DNA of 64,000 nt, from NCBI RefSeq assembly GCF_913055165.1, contig NZ_CAJXJS010000018.1, positions 1 through 64,000 on the forward strand, in the 5' to 3' direction. Both the position numbers and the translations under genes were made by a program. Below, piece after piece: positions 36,988 through 44,982 of this stretch (position 1 is its first letter; every line of letters starts with the position of its first letter). The notes beneath the pieces were generated by a model, which had not been told where the DNA came from, searched no databases, and worked only from the letters and a program-made list of their open reading frames with translations. The DNA comes from an uncultured Devosia sp. Lineage in GTDB: Bacteria > Pseudomonadota > Alphaproteobacteria > Rhizobiales > Devosiaceae.

Positions 36988-37403
36988 GCGGGCTGGCCCA
37001 GGAGCGTGCGGACTTCTTCGGGCAACGGCGCAGAACGAATGCCGCCATCCTCGCTGCGCACGACCCAGACGCGCTTTTCATGGGCCTCAATGGCAAGCTC
37101 GCCATCCTTGAGGAGGCTGTGCTTGACGGCAAAGCTGGAACGGCCCAGCTCGGCAATCTCGCTCCTGATCTCGACAACATCGCCAAAACTGGATGGCCGG
37201 ATGAAGCGGGCGCCGGTATCGACCATGGGAATGCCGGCAATGCCGTAATGGGCCAGCCAGTTGCGCTTGTGCATGGCAAAGGCCGCCGAGAGCATGGCCG
37301 CGGTGGCATTGTCGAAGAAGCGGAAATAATTGGGGTAATAGACGATGCCGGCCGGGTCGCAATCGCCGAACTGGATTTCCACCCGTGTGGTGTTGCTGAA
37401 CAT
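36984..37403 (-). CDS. Acyl-CoA thioesterase (4-hydroxybenzoyl-CoA type)
   Basis: A 139-residue hotdog-fold thioesterase. It has the signature QFGDCDPAGIVYYPNYFRFF (residues 11-30), including the catalytic Asp of the Pseudomonas-type 4-hydroxybenzoyl-CoA thioesterase. It probably releases the hydroxybenzoate from CoA after chain shortening and so feeds PobA. It overlaps the hydratase gene. Confidence 0.9.
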   Translation of the reverse strand: MFSNTTRVEIQFGDCDPAGIVYYPNYFRFFDNATAAMLSAAFAMHKRNWLAHYGIAGIPMVDTGARFIRPSSFGDVVEIRSEIAELGRSSFAVKHSLLKDGELAIEAHEKRVWVVRSEDGGIRSAPLPEEVRTLLGQPA

Positions 37404-37412
37404 CCCGGGCTC

Positions 37413-38174
37413 CTATTTGGGCTGCATGCGCAGGGCGCCGTCGAGCCGCACCACTTCGCCATTGAGATAGTCGTTCTCGACCATGGACTTGACCAGGGCC
37501 GCGAATTCGTCCGGCCGACCGAGGCGGGCCGGATTGGGAATAGCGGCGGCAAGGCCCTCCTGCGTCTCCTGCGGCAGGCCCTCCAGCAATGGCGTCAGGA
37601 AGAGGCCCGGCGCGATGGCGAGAACACGAATGCCGAAACGGGCAAATTCGCGCGCGGCCGGCAGGGTCAGCGAGACGATGCCTCCCTTGGAGGCGGCATA
37701 GGCGGCCTGGCCGATCTGTCCTTCAAATGCGGCGACCGAGGCGGTGGAGATGATCACCCCGCGCTGACCGTTCTGGTCGGCTTCCGCCAAGGACATGGCA
37801 TGGGCACAAAGCCGCATCATGTTGAAGCTGCCCACCAGATTGACGTTGATGACCCGGGTAAAGGCATCCAGAGCCATGGGGCCTTCGCGCCCGACAATGC
37901 GCCCGGCCGTGCCGATGCCGGCGCAATTGACCAGCACCGAAGGGGCGCCGAGCGCTTCCACGGCCGACGTTACCGCCGCTTCGGCGCTGGCGGCGTCCGA
38001 GACGTCAACGGTGAAGAATTTTCCGCCCAGTTCGGCCGCAATGGCCTCACCCTTGGCGGCGTCGCGGTCGAAAATACCGACCTTTGCGCCGCCTGCCGCG
38101 AGGGTGCGCGCCGTGGCCGCGCCGAGGCCCGAGGCGCCGCCAGTGACGAAGGCAACCTTACCGGCAATATCCAT
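37413..38174 (-). CDS. SDR family 3-hydroxyacyl-CoA dehydrogenase (type 2, HSD10-like)
   Basis: A 253-residue short-chain dehydrogenase. It has TGGASGLG (about 10-17), NCAGIGTAGR and catalytic YAASKGG (about 161-167). The long insertion LCAHAMSLAEADQNGQRGVI is typical of type 2 3-hydroxyacyl-CoA dehydrogenases. It should oxidise the beta-hydroxyacyl-CoA formed by the hydratase. The ATG at 38174 overlaps the thiolase stop by one base; GTG at 38177 is an alternative. Confidence 0.88.
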   Translation of the reverse strand: MDIAGKVAFVTGGASGLGAATARTLAAGGAKVGIFDRDAAKGEAIAAELGGKFFTVDVSDAASAEAAVTSAVEALGAPSVLVNCAGIGTAGRIVGREGPMALDAFTRVINVNLVGSFNMMRLCAHAMSLAEADQNGQRGVIISTASVAAFEGQIGQAAYAASKGGIVSLTLPAAREFARFGIRVLAIAPGLFLTPLLEGLPQETQEGLAAAIPNPARLGRPDEFAALVKSMVENDYLNGEVVRLDGALRMQPK

Positions 38175-39415
38175 CACGCGGCCTCCGGGTTCTCGATCAG
38201 CATGGCAATGCCCTGGCCGCCGCCGATACAGGCCGAGGCGATGCCGTAGCGGGTGCCGGAGCGCTTGAGTTCATTGGCCAGGGTCAAGCCGAGCCGGATG
38301 CCGGTAACGCCCAGCGGATGGCCGATGGCGATGGCGCCGCCATTGACGTTAAGCTTGTCCTCGTCCAGTCCCAGTTCATCGACACAGGCCAGGATCTGCG
38401 CGCCGAAGGCCTCGTTGATCTCGATGCGGTCGATCTGATCGAGCCGCATGCCGGCAACTTCCAGCACGGCACGAATGGCGGGAGCCGGTCCGATACCCAT
38501 GATCTGTGGCGGCACGCCGACAGCAGCGCTGGCGAGAATACGGGCCAGGGGCTTGTGCCCATTGGCCCTGGCATAAGCGCCCGAAGCCACAAGCACAGCC
38601 CCTGCCCCATCGACGATGGCCGAGGAATTGCCGCCGGTCTGCACGCCGCCAAAGGCGGGGCGGAGCTTGGACAGGACCTCATAGGGCGAGGGACGGATGT
38701 GCGAATCCGTGTCGACGCTCTCGACACCGCGCGGCAGCTTGATGCCACGCTTGTCGAGCGTTTCGATCTCGAAGGTTTCGCTGATCACCGGAACGATTTC
38801 CTCGGCGAGGATGCGTGCGTCCCGGGCCGCGATGGCGCGGTTGAAGCTGCGCTCGGCGAAGCGGTCCACCCGCTCGCGCGGGATGTTGTACTGCTTGGCG
38901 AGGTTCTCCGCCGTGTCGCCCATATTGACACAGCCGGCCGGGTCGTAGAGCGCTTCCCAGAGGAAGTCCTTGAACTCCACCTTACCCATGGCAAAGCCAT
39001 TGCGATGGGTGTAGGCGGCAATCGGGTTGCGGCTCATCGATTCACAGCCTGCGGCCAGGGCCAGGTCGACGCGGCCCAGTGAGACCGAATCCGCCGCCTG
39101 GGCGATGACCTCGATGCCGGTGCCGCAGATGCGCTGCACGAGATGCGCCGGCGCATCGATTGGCGCGCCGGCATAGAGCCCAATATGGCGCGGCGTGACA
39201 TAGGCGTCGAACGAGGCCTGGGCCATGGAGCCGGCAATGGTGTGGCCGATATCGGCAGCCTTGACGCCGGTCCTTTCAATAGCAGCGCGCGCCGCCTTGA
39301 TGCCGAGGTCGATGGGTGAGATCTCGCTCAAGGCGCCGCGATAGTCGACAAAGGGCGTGCGGGCGCCTCCAAGCAGGTAGGCGTCGTCGAAGGTGAGGCG
39401 GAGGCCTTTGCTCAT
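38174..39415 (-). CDS. Acetyl-CoA acyltransferase (thiolase), side-chain beta-oxidation
   Basis: A 413-residue thiolase with nucleophile Cys in VQRICGTGIEV (about 91-101), the His loop GHPLGVTGIRL and the second Cys in SACIGGGQG. It differs clearly from the PcaF at 21911 and lies in the hydroxycinnamate cluster. It is expected to split 4-hydroxybenzoylacetyl-CoA into 4-hydroxybenzoyl-CoA and acetyl-CoA. One base separates it from the ligase gene. Confidence 0.88.
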   Translation of the reverse strand: MSKGLRLTFDDAYLLGGARTPFVDYRGALSEISPIDLGIKAARAAIERTGVKAADIGHTIAGSMAQASFDAYVTPRHIGLYAGAPIDAPAHLVQRICGTGIEVIAQAADSVSLGRVDLALAAGCESMSRNPIAAYTHRNGFAMGKVEFKDFLWEALYDPAGCVNMGDTAENLAKQYNIPRERVDRFAERSFNRAIAARDARILAEEIVPVISETFEIETLDKRGIKLPRGVESVDTDSHIRPSPYEVLSKLRPAFGGVQTGGNSSAIVDGAGAVLVASGAYARANGHKPLARILASAAVGVPPQIMGIGPAPAIRAVLEVAGMRLDQIDRIEINEAFGAQILACVDELGLDEDKLNVNGGAIAIGHPLGVTGIRLGLTLANELKRSGTRYGIASACIGGGQGIAMLIENPEAA

Positions 39416-39416
39416 A

Positions 39417-41276
39417 CTAGGCGCCTTTCCTGGCTAGAACGAAAATGTCGGGACCTGGTGCATCAGCGTAGAGGCTTTCGAGCAAAGTGGCCCGGTGCGT
39501 GCGCACGGCGCGTTGGTTGATCGATCCCTTGTCGGTAACTTCGCCCTTGTCGATGTCGGGGGCGTCGAGCATCAGCAAGGCGCGGGCGACATGGTTTGAG
39601 CTGCCGGTTGCCTTTTCGGCCAAAGCCGCAAGGCTTTGCGCAAATGTCTGCCGGACGGCGGGATGGGCCAGAATGGCCTCCGCACCTGCATCAGCGGGCA
39701 ACCCCGCATGGCGCGCGCAGGCCGCCATATCCGGAAAGATCATCGCGCCGATGAAATTGCGGTCGAGGCCGGTAATGACCACGTCGCGGATCAGCGGGGC
39801 GCAGGCGGCTATGACCCCCGAGCGCACGGCGGCGAAATTGACCCAGGTACCCGTGGAGAGCTTGAAGTCCTCCGTGACGCGGCCGTCGAAAACCAGACCT
39901 TTGGAGAGGTCCTGAGGATCAGCAAAGCGGACCGCGTCGCCGATCTTGTAGAAGCCTTCCTCGTCAAAAGCCTCGGCGGTCTTTTCGGCGTCGCGCCAGT
40001 AGCCGGGCGTGACATTGGGGCCCTTGAGGCGGAGTTCGGTCTTGTCACCGCTGGGCACGAGCTTGAAGGCAATGCCGGCGGCGGGCAATCCGATATGTCC
40101 GGCCTCTTCAACCGGCCAGGTGGTCGTGGAAGCAAAGGGCGCCGTCTCGGTCGAGCCATAACCGGTGATGATCATGATGCGCTCGCCGGTCTCGGCCAGC
40201 GCGGCCCGATGCAGCCCCTCAAAAACATGCTGCGGCAGGCCTGCGCCCGCATATTGCAGGACCTTGAGCCGCGCGAACAGATTCCGCCGGGCCTGCGGGT
40301 ACTCATCCAGCGCCCCGACCAGAATTTCATAGGCTTTGGGGACATTGGTGAAAAATGTCGGCTGAACAAGTGCCAGGTTTTCCAGCGTCCGATCAAACCG
40401 GCCCGGCGTGGGCTGGCCATCGTCAATGTAGAAGCTGCCGCCATTGTAGATGGCAAGGCCGGTATTGTGACTGCCACCGGCCACGTGGTTCCAGGGCATC
40501 CAATCGAGCAGGACCGGAGGCTCGTCTTCCACAAAGGCCAGGGCCTGCCGGATCATCTGCTGGTTACAGGCCATCATACGATTGGTGGTGATCACGCCCT
40601 TGGGCAGGCCGGTGGAGCCGGAGGTGAACAGCACCTTGGCGACAGTATCGGCCGCGATAGCCTCATGGGCCGCGGCCACCGCGTCGGTTACCGGCGTCGT
40701 CAGCAGGTCATCAAAGACCGAAACTGGTCGACCGGAAATGGGATTGGCGCGCACGACCAAGGGAATCTCGGCGCCGAATACGGCATTGATGGCAGGGGCG
40801 AACTTTTCGCCGTCGCTGGCATAGACCATGCCGGGGGTGAGCAGGCCGGCTATGTGGCGCAGCTTGCCATAGTCAGTCGAAATCAGCGAATAGGCCGGCG
40901 AAATTGGCGCATAGGGAATGCCGACCCAGATGGCCGCCATGCCAAGCAGGAAATGTTCGATTTCATTGCCCGACAGGATCATCAGGGGACGTTCTGCTGA
41001 CAGGCCTGCGTCCAGTAGGGCCTGGGCAAGCGGGGCGATGCGCGCAAGCACATCGGCATAGCTCAGCTCGCGCCAGCCCGCGCCTTGCCGGTCCGCAATC
41101 AGCAGGGCATCTGGCGTCCGCTGGGCCCATGCCGCCAGGGCATCAACGATGGAGCGGGGGTATGGACCCAGCTCCGCCACCGATTGCAAAATAATCGTCC
41201 CGTCCGGTCGTTTTTCGGCGGTCGCGGCCATGTTGCCCAGCCGCACCTGGCGGATTGAATTCGCCTGATGTGTCAT
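39417..41276 (-). CDS. Feruloyl-CoA synthase-like acyl-CoA ligase
   Basis: A 619-residue adenylate-forming ligase. Key segments are the P-loop LFTSGSTGLPKGV (about 218-230), YGSTETAP (about 370) and YKIGD. The family and the cluster point to activation of ferulate, p-coumarate or similar hydroxycinnamates. GGGAGGA precedes the ATG. The palindromic operator lies 17-36 bases upstream of it, so expression is probably repressed by the MarR protein. Confidence 0.9.
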   Translation of the reverse strand: MTHQANSIRQVRLGNMAATAEKRPDGTIILQSVAELGPYPRSIVDALAAWAQRTPDALLIADRQGAGWRELSYADVLARIAPLAQALLDAGLSAERPLMILSGNEIEHFLLGMAAIWVGIPYAPISPAYSLISTDYGKLRHIAGLLTPGMVYASDGEKFAPAINAVFGAEIPLVVRANPISGRPVSVFDDLLTTPVTDAVAAAHEAIAADTVAKVLFTSGSTGLPKGVITTNRMMACNQQMIRQALAFVEDEPPVLLDWMPWNHVAGGSHNTGLAIYNGGSFYIDDGQPTPGRFDRTLENLALVQPTFFTNVPKAYEILVGALDEYPQARRNLFARLKVLQYAGAGLPQHVFEGLHRAALAETGERIMIITGYGSTETAPFASTTTWPVEEAGHIGLPAAGIAFKLVPSGDKTELRLKGPNVTPGYWRDAEKTAEAFDEEGFYKIGDAVRFADPQDLSKGLVFDGRVTEDFKLSTGTWVNFAAVRSGVIAACAPLIRDVVITGLDRNFIGAMIFPDMAACARHAGLPADAGAEAILAHPAVRQTFAQSLAALAEKATGSSNHVARALLMLDAPDIDKGEVTDKGSINQRAVRTHRATLLESLYADAPGPDIFVLARKGA

Positions 41277-41292
41277 GCATTCCTCCCTGGCA

Positions 41293-41312
41293 ATTTAGTT
41301 ATGACACATAAC
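41293..41312. promoter_or_regulatory. MarR-type operator upstream of the CoA ligase gene
   Basis: ATTTAGTTATGACACATAAC, whose core GTTATG-ACA-CATAAC (41298-41312) is a perfect palindrome. The same 16 fixed bases (ATTTAGTTAT-N4-CATAAC) occur upstream of the acyl-CoA dehydrogenase gene. It lies between the stop of that gene and the ligase ATG. Confidence 0.8.
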
Positions 41313-41329
41313 ATATATCGCCGCAATAG

Positions 41330-43345
41330 CTAAGTCCCGGCCTTGTCCTCGAACGGGTGCGCGAATGGCGCCGGCTCCAGTCCGGCCAGCATGGTGCTCG
41401 TCTGGTCGATTACATCGCGGCCAACGGCACCGATCCGCTTGCGCAATTCTCGCAGCTGGCGCGACCGGAGCCCCGCTTTGCCTGCCTGCACGCGTTCCCG
41501 AAGGAGCGCGCATTGCAGGTCCGCGATCCGCCATTGCGATTCATCCTGTGCTGCCACGTGATGACAGAGGGTCAGAATCGAGACCAGCCACTCCACCTGC
41601 TGCCCAAACCTTTGCAACACAATCTGGGCACTGGCCAGCTCAAGCTGAAAACTGAGGCTCAGGCGCAGATAGGTCCAGCGCAGATGCCTCAATTCGCGGG
41701 CCGCAAATTCAGCATGATGGCGCAATGATTCAGGCAATCCGGACAGATCCTGTCGGCGCAGCTCCAGCCCTTGTGGCCGGAGGTTACGCAGGACCCAGAG
41801 CCCCAGGCGGTACAGGGCCGGGTTCAGCAGCAACCGCAAAAGTGCTCCACCCGCACGGCGGGGATGGCGCAACAGTGTGGATGGGTCGAGCTTCAATATC
41901 CGCCGGTCGGCGGCCACCGGCCTGCCGTCCGCATCCAGGTTGGCCGCCTGCAACTCGCCCAGAAGTGGGGCCAGATAATGATCGACAAAGGCCCGGGTCA
42001 CGTCCCGCACCATGCCCATGCGGATCATCTCGTCCTCACCTTCGACAACGCCAAAGAGATGGAGATTGGCCCGAGCGGCATTGACGCGGCTGTCGCTGGC
42101 AAAGCTGCGTCCTCCAAGGACGTGCTCGCAGGCGGTCATGGACTCAAGTCCGGTCTGGGCGGCCGAGGATTTGGTCAGGTCACGCAGGCCGGCAAGATCG
42201 GCGCCGCTGGCATCCTGGCTAAGGGACATAAAAGCCAATGCCTGCGCCTGTAGCGAGCCACCCAGCATCCGTCCTATGGCTAGCTGTGGCAATTCATGCC
42301 GCATGATCAGCCCGCCAACGCCGGGCCGCTGGCGCGCATAGTGGGCCGCATCGCAGGCCAGCATGCGCTGATAGCCGGCAGACATCGCCGCCAGCATGCA
42401 TCGACCCAGCCGGAGGCTATAGAACAGCACCTCCACCCCATCGCCTTCGACCAAATTGGCGGCCGGTATGGGATAGTTGGAAAAGTGCAGGCGGCTATTG
42501 TCGTTGGCCGTGAAGGCGGCAACTCCGGAAGGGGTGCAGCGGAACGACCAGCCCTGCTCTGCTTCCTCAACATCGGTCTCGGGCAGGCGGGTCAGGAACA
42601 GACCCAGCTGCTTGCCGCCCTTCCCTAGGCGCGCGACGATGCCAACAAGTGCCCCATGGCGGGCATTGGTGATCCAGAGCTTGTTGCTGGCGCCCTCGGC
42701 GAAGAGGCGATAATCGCCGCTCTCGTCTCGGGTGACATAGGCCTCGATCTTTTTCGCGTTGACGCCCGTGCCGACCTCGGTAAGGGCAAAGGCCATGGGT
42801 ACGCCTTCGGCCACCAGAGGCAGGAATGTGCGTTGCTGGTCGTCATTGCCATAAGCGATCAATGACCCTGCCCCGATGGTCAGGTGACCGGAGATTTCCA
42901 CGGCCATCGGACCAAGACCGTTGGCAGCCAGTGCCTCCTCGACGGCCGCCAGTCGCAGATAGGTCTCGCCGCGCCCGCCAAACTGGGCCGGCACAGTCAA
43001 ACCGTAGGCTCCGGTTTCAGCCAAGGCCCGCCGCACCTGATCGGACAGATTGCCATCAGCGGTGAAGGCCGTCCCCTGCCCCAGGATATCGAGCGCGCGG
43101 TCGACGACGGGATGTGACTGTCTCATCAGCTCGGCCGCTATGCGTCCACCTGCCTGCAATTCTGCAGGCTCCGGCGGAGGCCCATAAATCAGGCGTTCCA
43201 CGAGGCCGCGACGGGTGGGTGCCAGCTTCCGGTCAGCGCCACCGCTTGCCTGGTCCAAGGCGCCGATATCGTGTGCGGCCGCAACATCGCCTGCCGCTCG
43301 CAAGGCCTTCGCAGAGATAGACTCTTCGTGCCCTGGCGATGCCAT
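41330..43345 (-). CDS. Long acyl-CoA dehydrogenase
   Basis: A 671-residue flavoprotein. Residues about 80-470 hold the acyl-CoA dehydrogenase fold (ALAETGAYGLTVPAQFGGRGETYLRLA; ALTEVGTGVNAKKIEA, the FAD/substrate loop). The C-terminal 170-180 residues (about 490-671) are an extra helical, Arg/Leu-rich region. GGGAGGA precedes the start at 43345; a further in-frame ATG lies upstream at 43381. It may saturate or desaturate the phenylpropanoid side chain, like acyl-CoA dehydrogenases in other hca clusters. The long size is unlike typical 380-residue members. Confidence 0.85.
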   Translation of the reverse strand: MASPGHEESISAKALRAAGDVAAAHDIGALDQASGGADRKLAPTRRGLVERLIYGPPPEPAELQAGGRIAAELMRQSHPVVDRALDILGQGTAFTADGNLSDQVRRALAETGAYGLTVPAQFGGRGETYLRLAAVEEALAANGLGPMAVEISGHLTIGAGSLIAYGNDDQQRTFLPLVAEGVPMAFALTEVGTGVNAKKIEAYVTRDESGDYRLFAEGASNKLWITNARHGALVGIVARLGKGGKQLGLFLTRLPETDVEEAEQGWSFRCTPSGVAAFTANDNSRLHFSNYPIPAANLVEGDGVEVLFYSLRLGRCMLAAMSAGYQRMLACDAAHYARQRPGVGGLIMRHELPQLAIGRMLGGSLQAQALAFMSLSQDASGADLAGLRDLTKSSAAQTGLESMTACEHVLGGRSFASDSRVNAARANLHLFGVVEGEDEMIRMGMVRDVTRAFVDHYLAPLLGELQAANLDADGRPVAADRRILKLDPSTLLRHPRRAGGALLRLLLNPALYRLGLWVLRNLRPQGLELRRQDLSGLPESLRHHAEFAARELRHLRWTYLRLSLSFQLELASAQIVLQRFGQQVEWLVSILTLCHHVAAQDESQWRIADLQCALLRERVQAGKAGLRSRQLRELRKRIGAVGRDVIDQTSTMLAGLEPAPFAHPFEDKAGT

Positions 43346-43393
43346 CGTTCGTCCTCCCTCGAATTCAGACAAGCAGGCCAATTCGCACCCGCC

Positions 43394-43428
43394 GCCATAT
43401 TTAGTTATCTAGCATAACCAAATATGGC
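43394..43428. promoter_or_regulatory. Large MarR-type palindrome upstream of the acyl-CoA dehydrogenase gene
   Basis: Arms GCCATATTTAGTTAT (43394-43408) and ATAACCAAATATGGC (43414-43428) match at 14 of 15 positions around a 5-base centre. It shares ATTTAGTTAT-N4-CATAAC with the ligase operator. On the minus strand TTGCCA-N17-TAACTA overlaps it, a plausible promoter that repressor binding would cover. Confidence 0.85.
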
Positions 43429-43644
43429 AAGCAGGACCTCACGACCGGGCCGGTTGTTGCCCTGAAGGTGTCGTGGTGCCTTGGCGGATGGTAGGACTTG
43501 TCTATCGGAAGGCCAATAACCCGGACCAACCGCGCAGACTGGCCCGGCAGGATGACGATCACATCGGCTGCGCATTCAGCGGGGGCGCACCAATCCGGCG
43601 GGGATCTCCATCCCGACCGTCAGATCAGGCGGAGAGGCGCAGCG
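43429..43644. other. Intergenic region, adaptor end to dehydrogenase promoter
   Basis: A stretch of 216 bases downstream of the secretion adaptor and upstream of the MarR palindrome. No hairpin with a U-tract, gene or repeat was recognised. It marks the border between the catabolic island and the secretion locus. Confidence 0.4.
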
Positions 43645-44979
43645 CTACTGCTCGTGGAACGCCCGCGCCATGCTGTCCATCACTGGCTTGATCAGATAGT
43701 CCAGGAAGGTGCGTTCGCGCGTACGAACAAGTACTTCGGCCGGCATGCCCGGCGTGGGGCTGAAGCCGGGAACGCGGGCAATCTGGTCGGGTGGAATGGT
43801 AACCCGGGCCAGGTAGACATCGCGATGCATGCCCTGAGCATCGGCGATGGTGTCAGCGGAAATGTACTGCACCTGCCCGTCCAGCACCGGCGTGGTGCGC
43901 TGGTTAAGAGCGGTCAGGCGGATATTGGCCATCTGGCCTTCCTTGACCTCGTCGATCTGCATGCGCGGGATCTTGACCTCGACGATCAGCGGTACATCGG
44001 CGGGCAGAATCTCGAAGATGGGCTTGCCGCTTTCCACCACGCCGCCGGTCGTGTGATAGTACATGCGGACGATCGTGCCGGCGACCGGAGACGAGACGGT
44101 GGTGCGATTGAGCACGTTCTGGGCCTGGAGTGTCTGTTCGCGCAGCGCCTCCAATTCGCCTTCCACGGTCTGCATTTCATCAAGCGCTGCCTGGCGCACC
44201 GCATCGCGGGCCTGGATGACCTCGCCCTGATATTTGTCGAGCTGGGTATAGGCTTCCTGCACTTCGGACTCGAGGCGCGAGATATCGCCCTCGGCATCGA
44301 AGACAGAGCGTTCTATGGCCCGGACAGAAGACTGGGCGACGACGCCCTTATCGAACAGTTCGAGCATGGCCGCATGATCCTCGCGAAGCAATGCCAATTG
44401 GCGCTGCATGGATTCGATTTGGGCCTGCCGGCCACTAATGCGGAATTCGAGCGCTGCCACGTTCTGCCCGATCAACTGCTTTTCATTGACCAGCTTGTCG
44501 CGGGCTGCCTTGAAATTGGTACGCTGGCTTTCGACCACGGCGGCTATCTCAGGATTGCCCATGTGGTCCTTAACGATGTCAGGCGGCACATATTCGTCCA
44601 GCTCCAGAGCCTCGGCATTGAGCCGGGCGCGAATGGCTTCCAGGCGGATGACCCGCAACTGCAATTGCTTGGTGGCAGCATTGGCCGCCGTCTCATCGAG
44701 CAGGAGCAGGCTCTGCCCGGCAATGACCTTGTCGCCTTCGCGCACCAGCAGGTCCTTGATGATACCGCCCTCGAGATGCTGGACAATCTTGTTTTCGCCC
44801 GTGGCCACGAAGCTGCCCTGAGCAATCACAGCCGCGGACAGTGGCGCGGTGGCCGACCAGCTGCCAAATCCACCGAAGGCCAGCGCCACCAGCAGGATAC
44901 CGATCCAGACCGGCGTGCGGATAGAGCGCGGCACGCCGCTATACCATTCCAGATTCTGCAGTTCGCCGGCAGCGGACAT
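43645..44979 (-). CDS. Type I secretion periplasmic adaptor (HlyD family)
   Basis: A 444-residue membrane-fusion protein. One transmembrane helix lies at about 22-42, then a lipoyl-like segment (VQHLEGGIIKDLLVREGDKV, about 65-84), a long coiled-coil hairpin (about 95-290) and a C-terminal barrel with TVSSPVAGTIVRMYYHTTGGVV. It connects the ABC exporter to an outer-membrane TolC-type channel, which is not encoded here. It lies 3 bases after the ATPase gene. Confidence 0.93.
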   Translation of the reverse strand: MSAAGELQNLEWYSGVPRSIRTPVWIGILLVALAFGGFGSWSATAPLSAAVIAQGSFVATGENKIVQHLEGGIIKDLLVREGDKVIAGQSLLLLDETAANAATKQLQLRVIRLEAIRARLNAEALELDEYVPPDIVKDHMGNPEIAAVVESQRTNFKAARDKLVNEKQLIGQNVAALEFRISGRQAQIESMQRQLALLREDHAAMLELFDKGVVAQSSVRAIERSVFDAEGDISRLESEVQEAYTQLDKYQGEVIQARDAVRQAALDEMQTVEGELEALREQTLQAQNVLNRTTVSSPVAGTIVRMYYHTTGGVVESGKPIFEILPADVPLIVEVKIPRMQIDEVKEGQMANIRLTALNQRTTPVLDGQVQYISADTIADAQGMHRDVYLARVTIPPDQIARVPGFSPTPGMPAEVLVRTRERTFLDYLIKPVMDSMARAFHEQ

Positions 44980-44982
44980 GTT

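Noticed and set aside
39636-41000. Plus-strand open frame of 454 codons
   Set aside because: Antisense to the CoA ligase, whose P-loop and adenylation motifs are intact.
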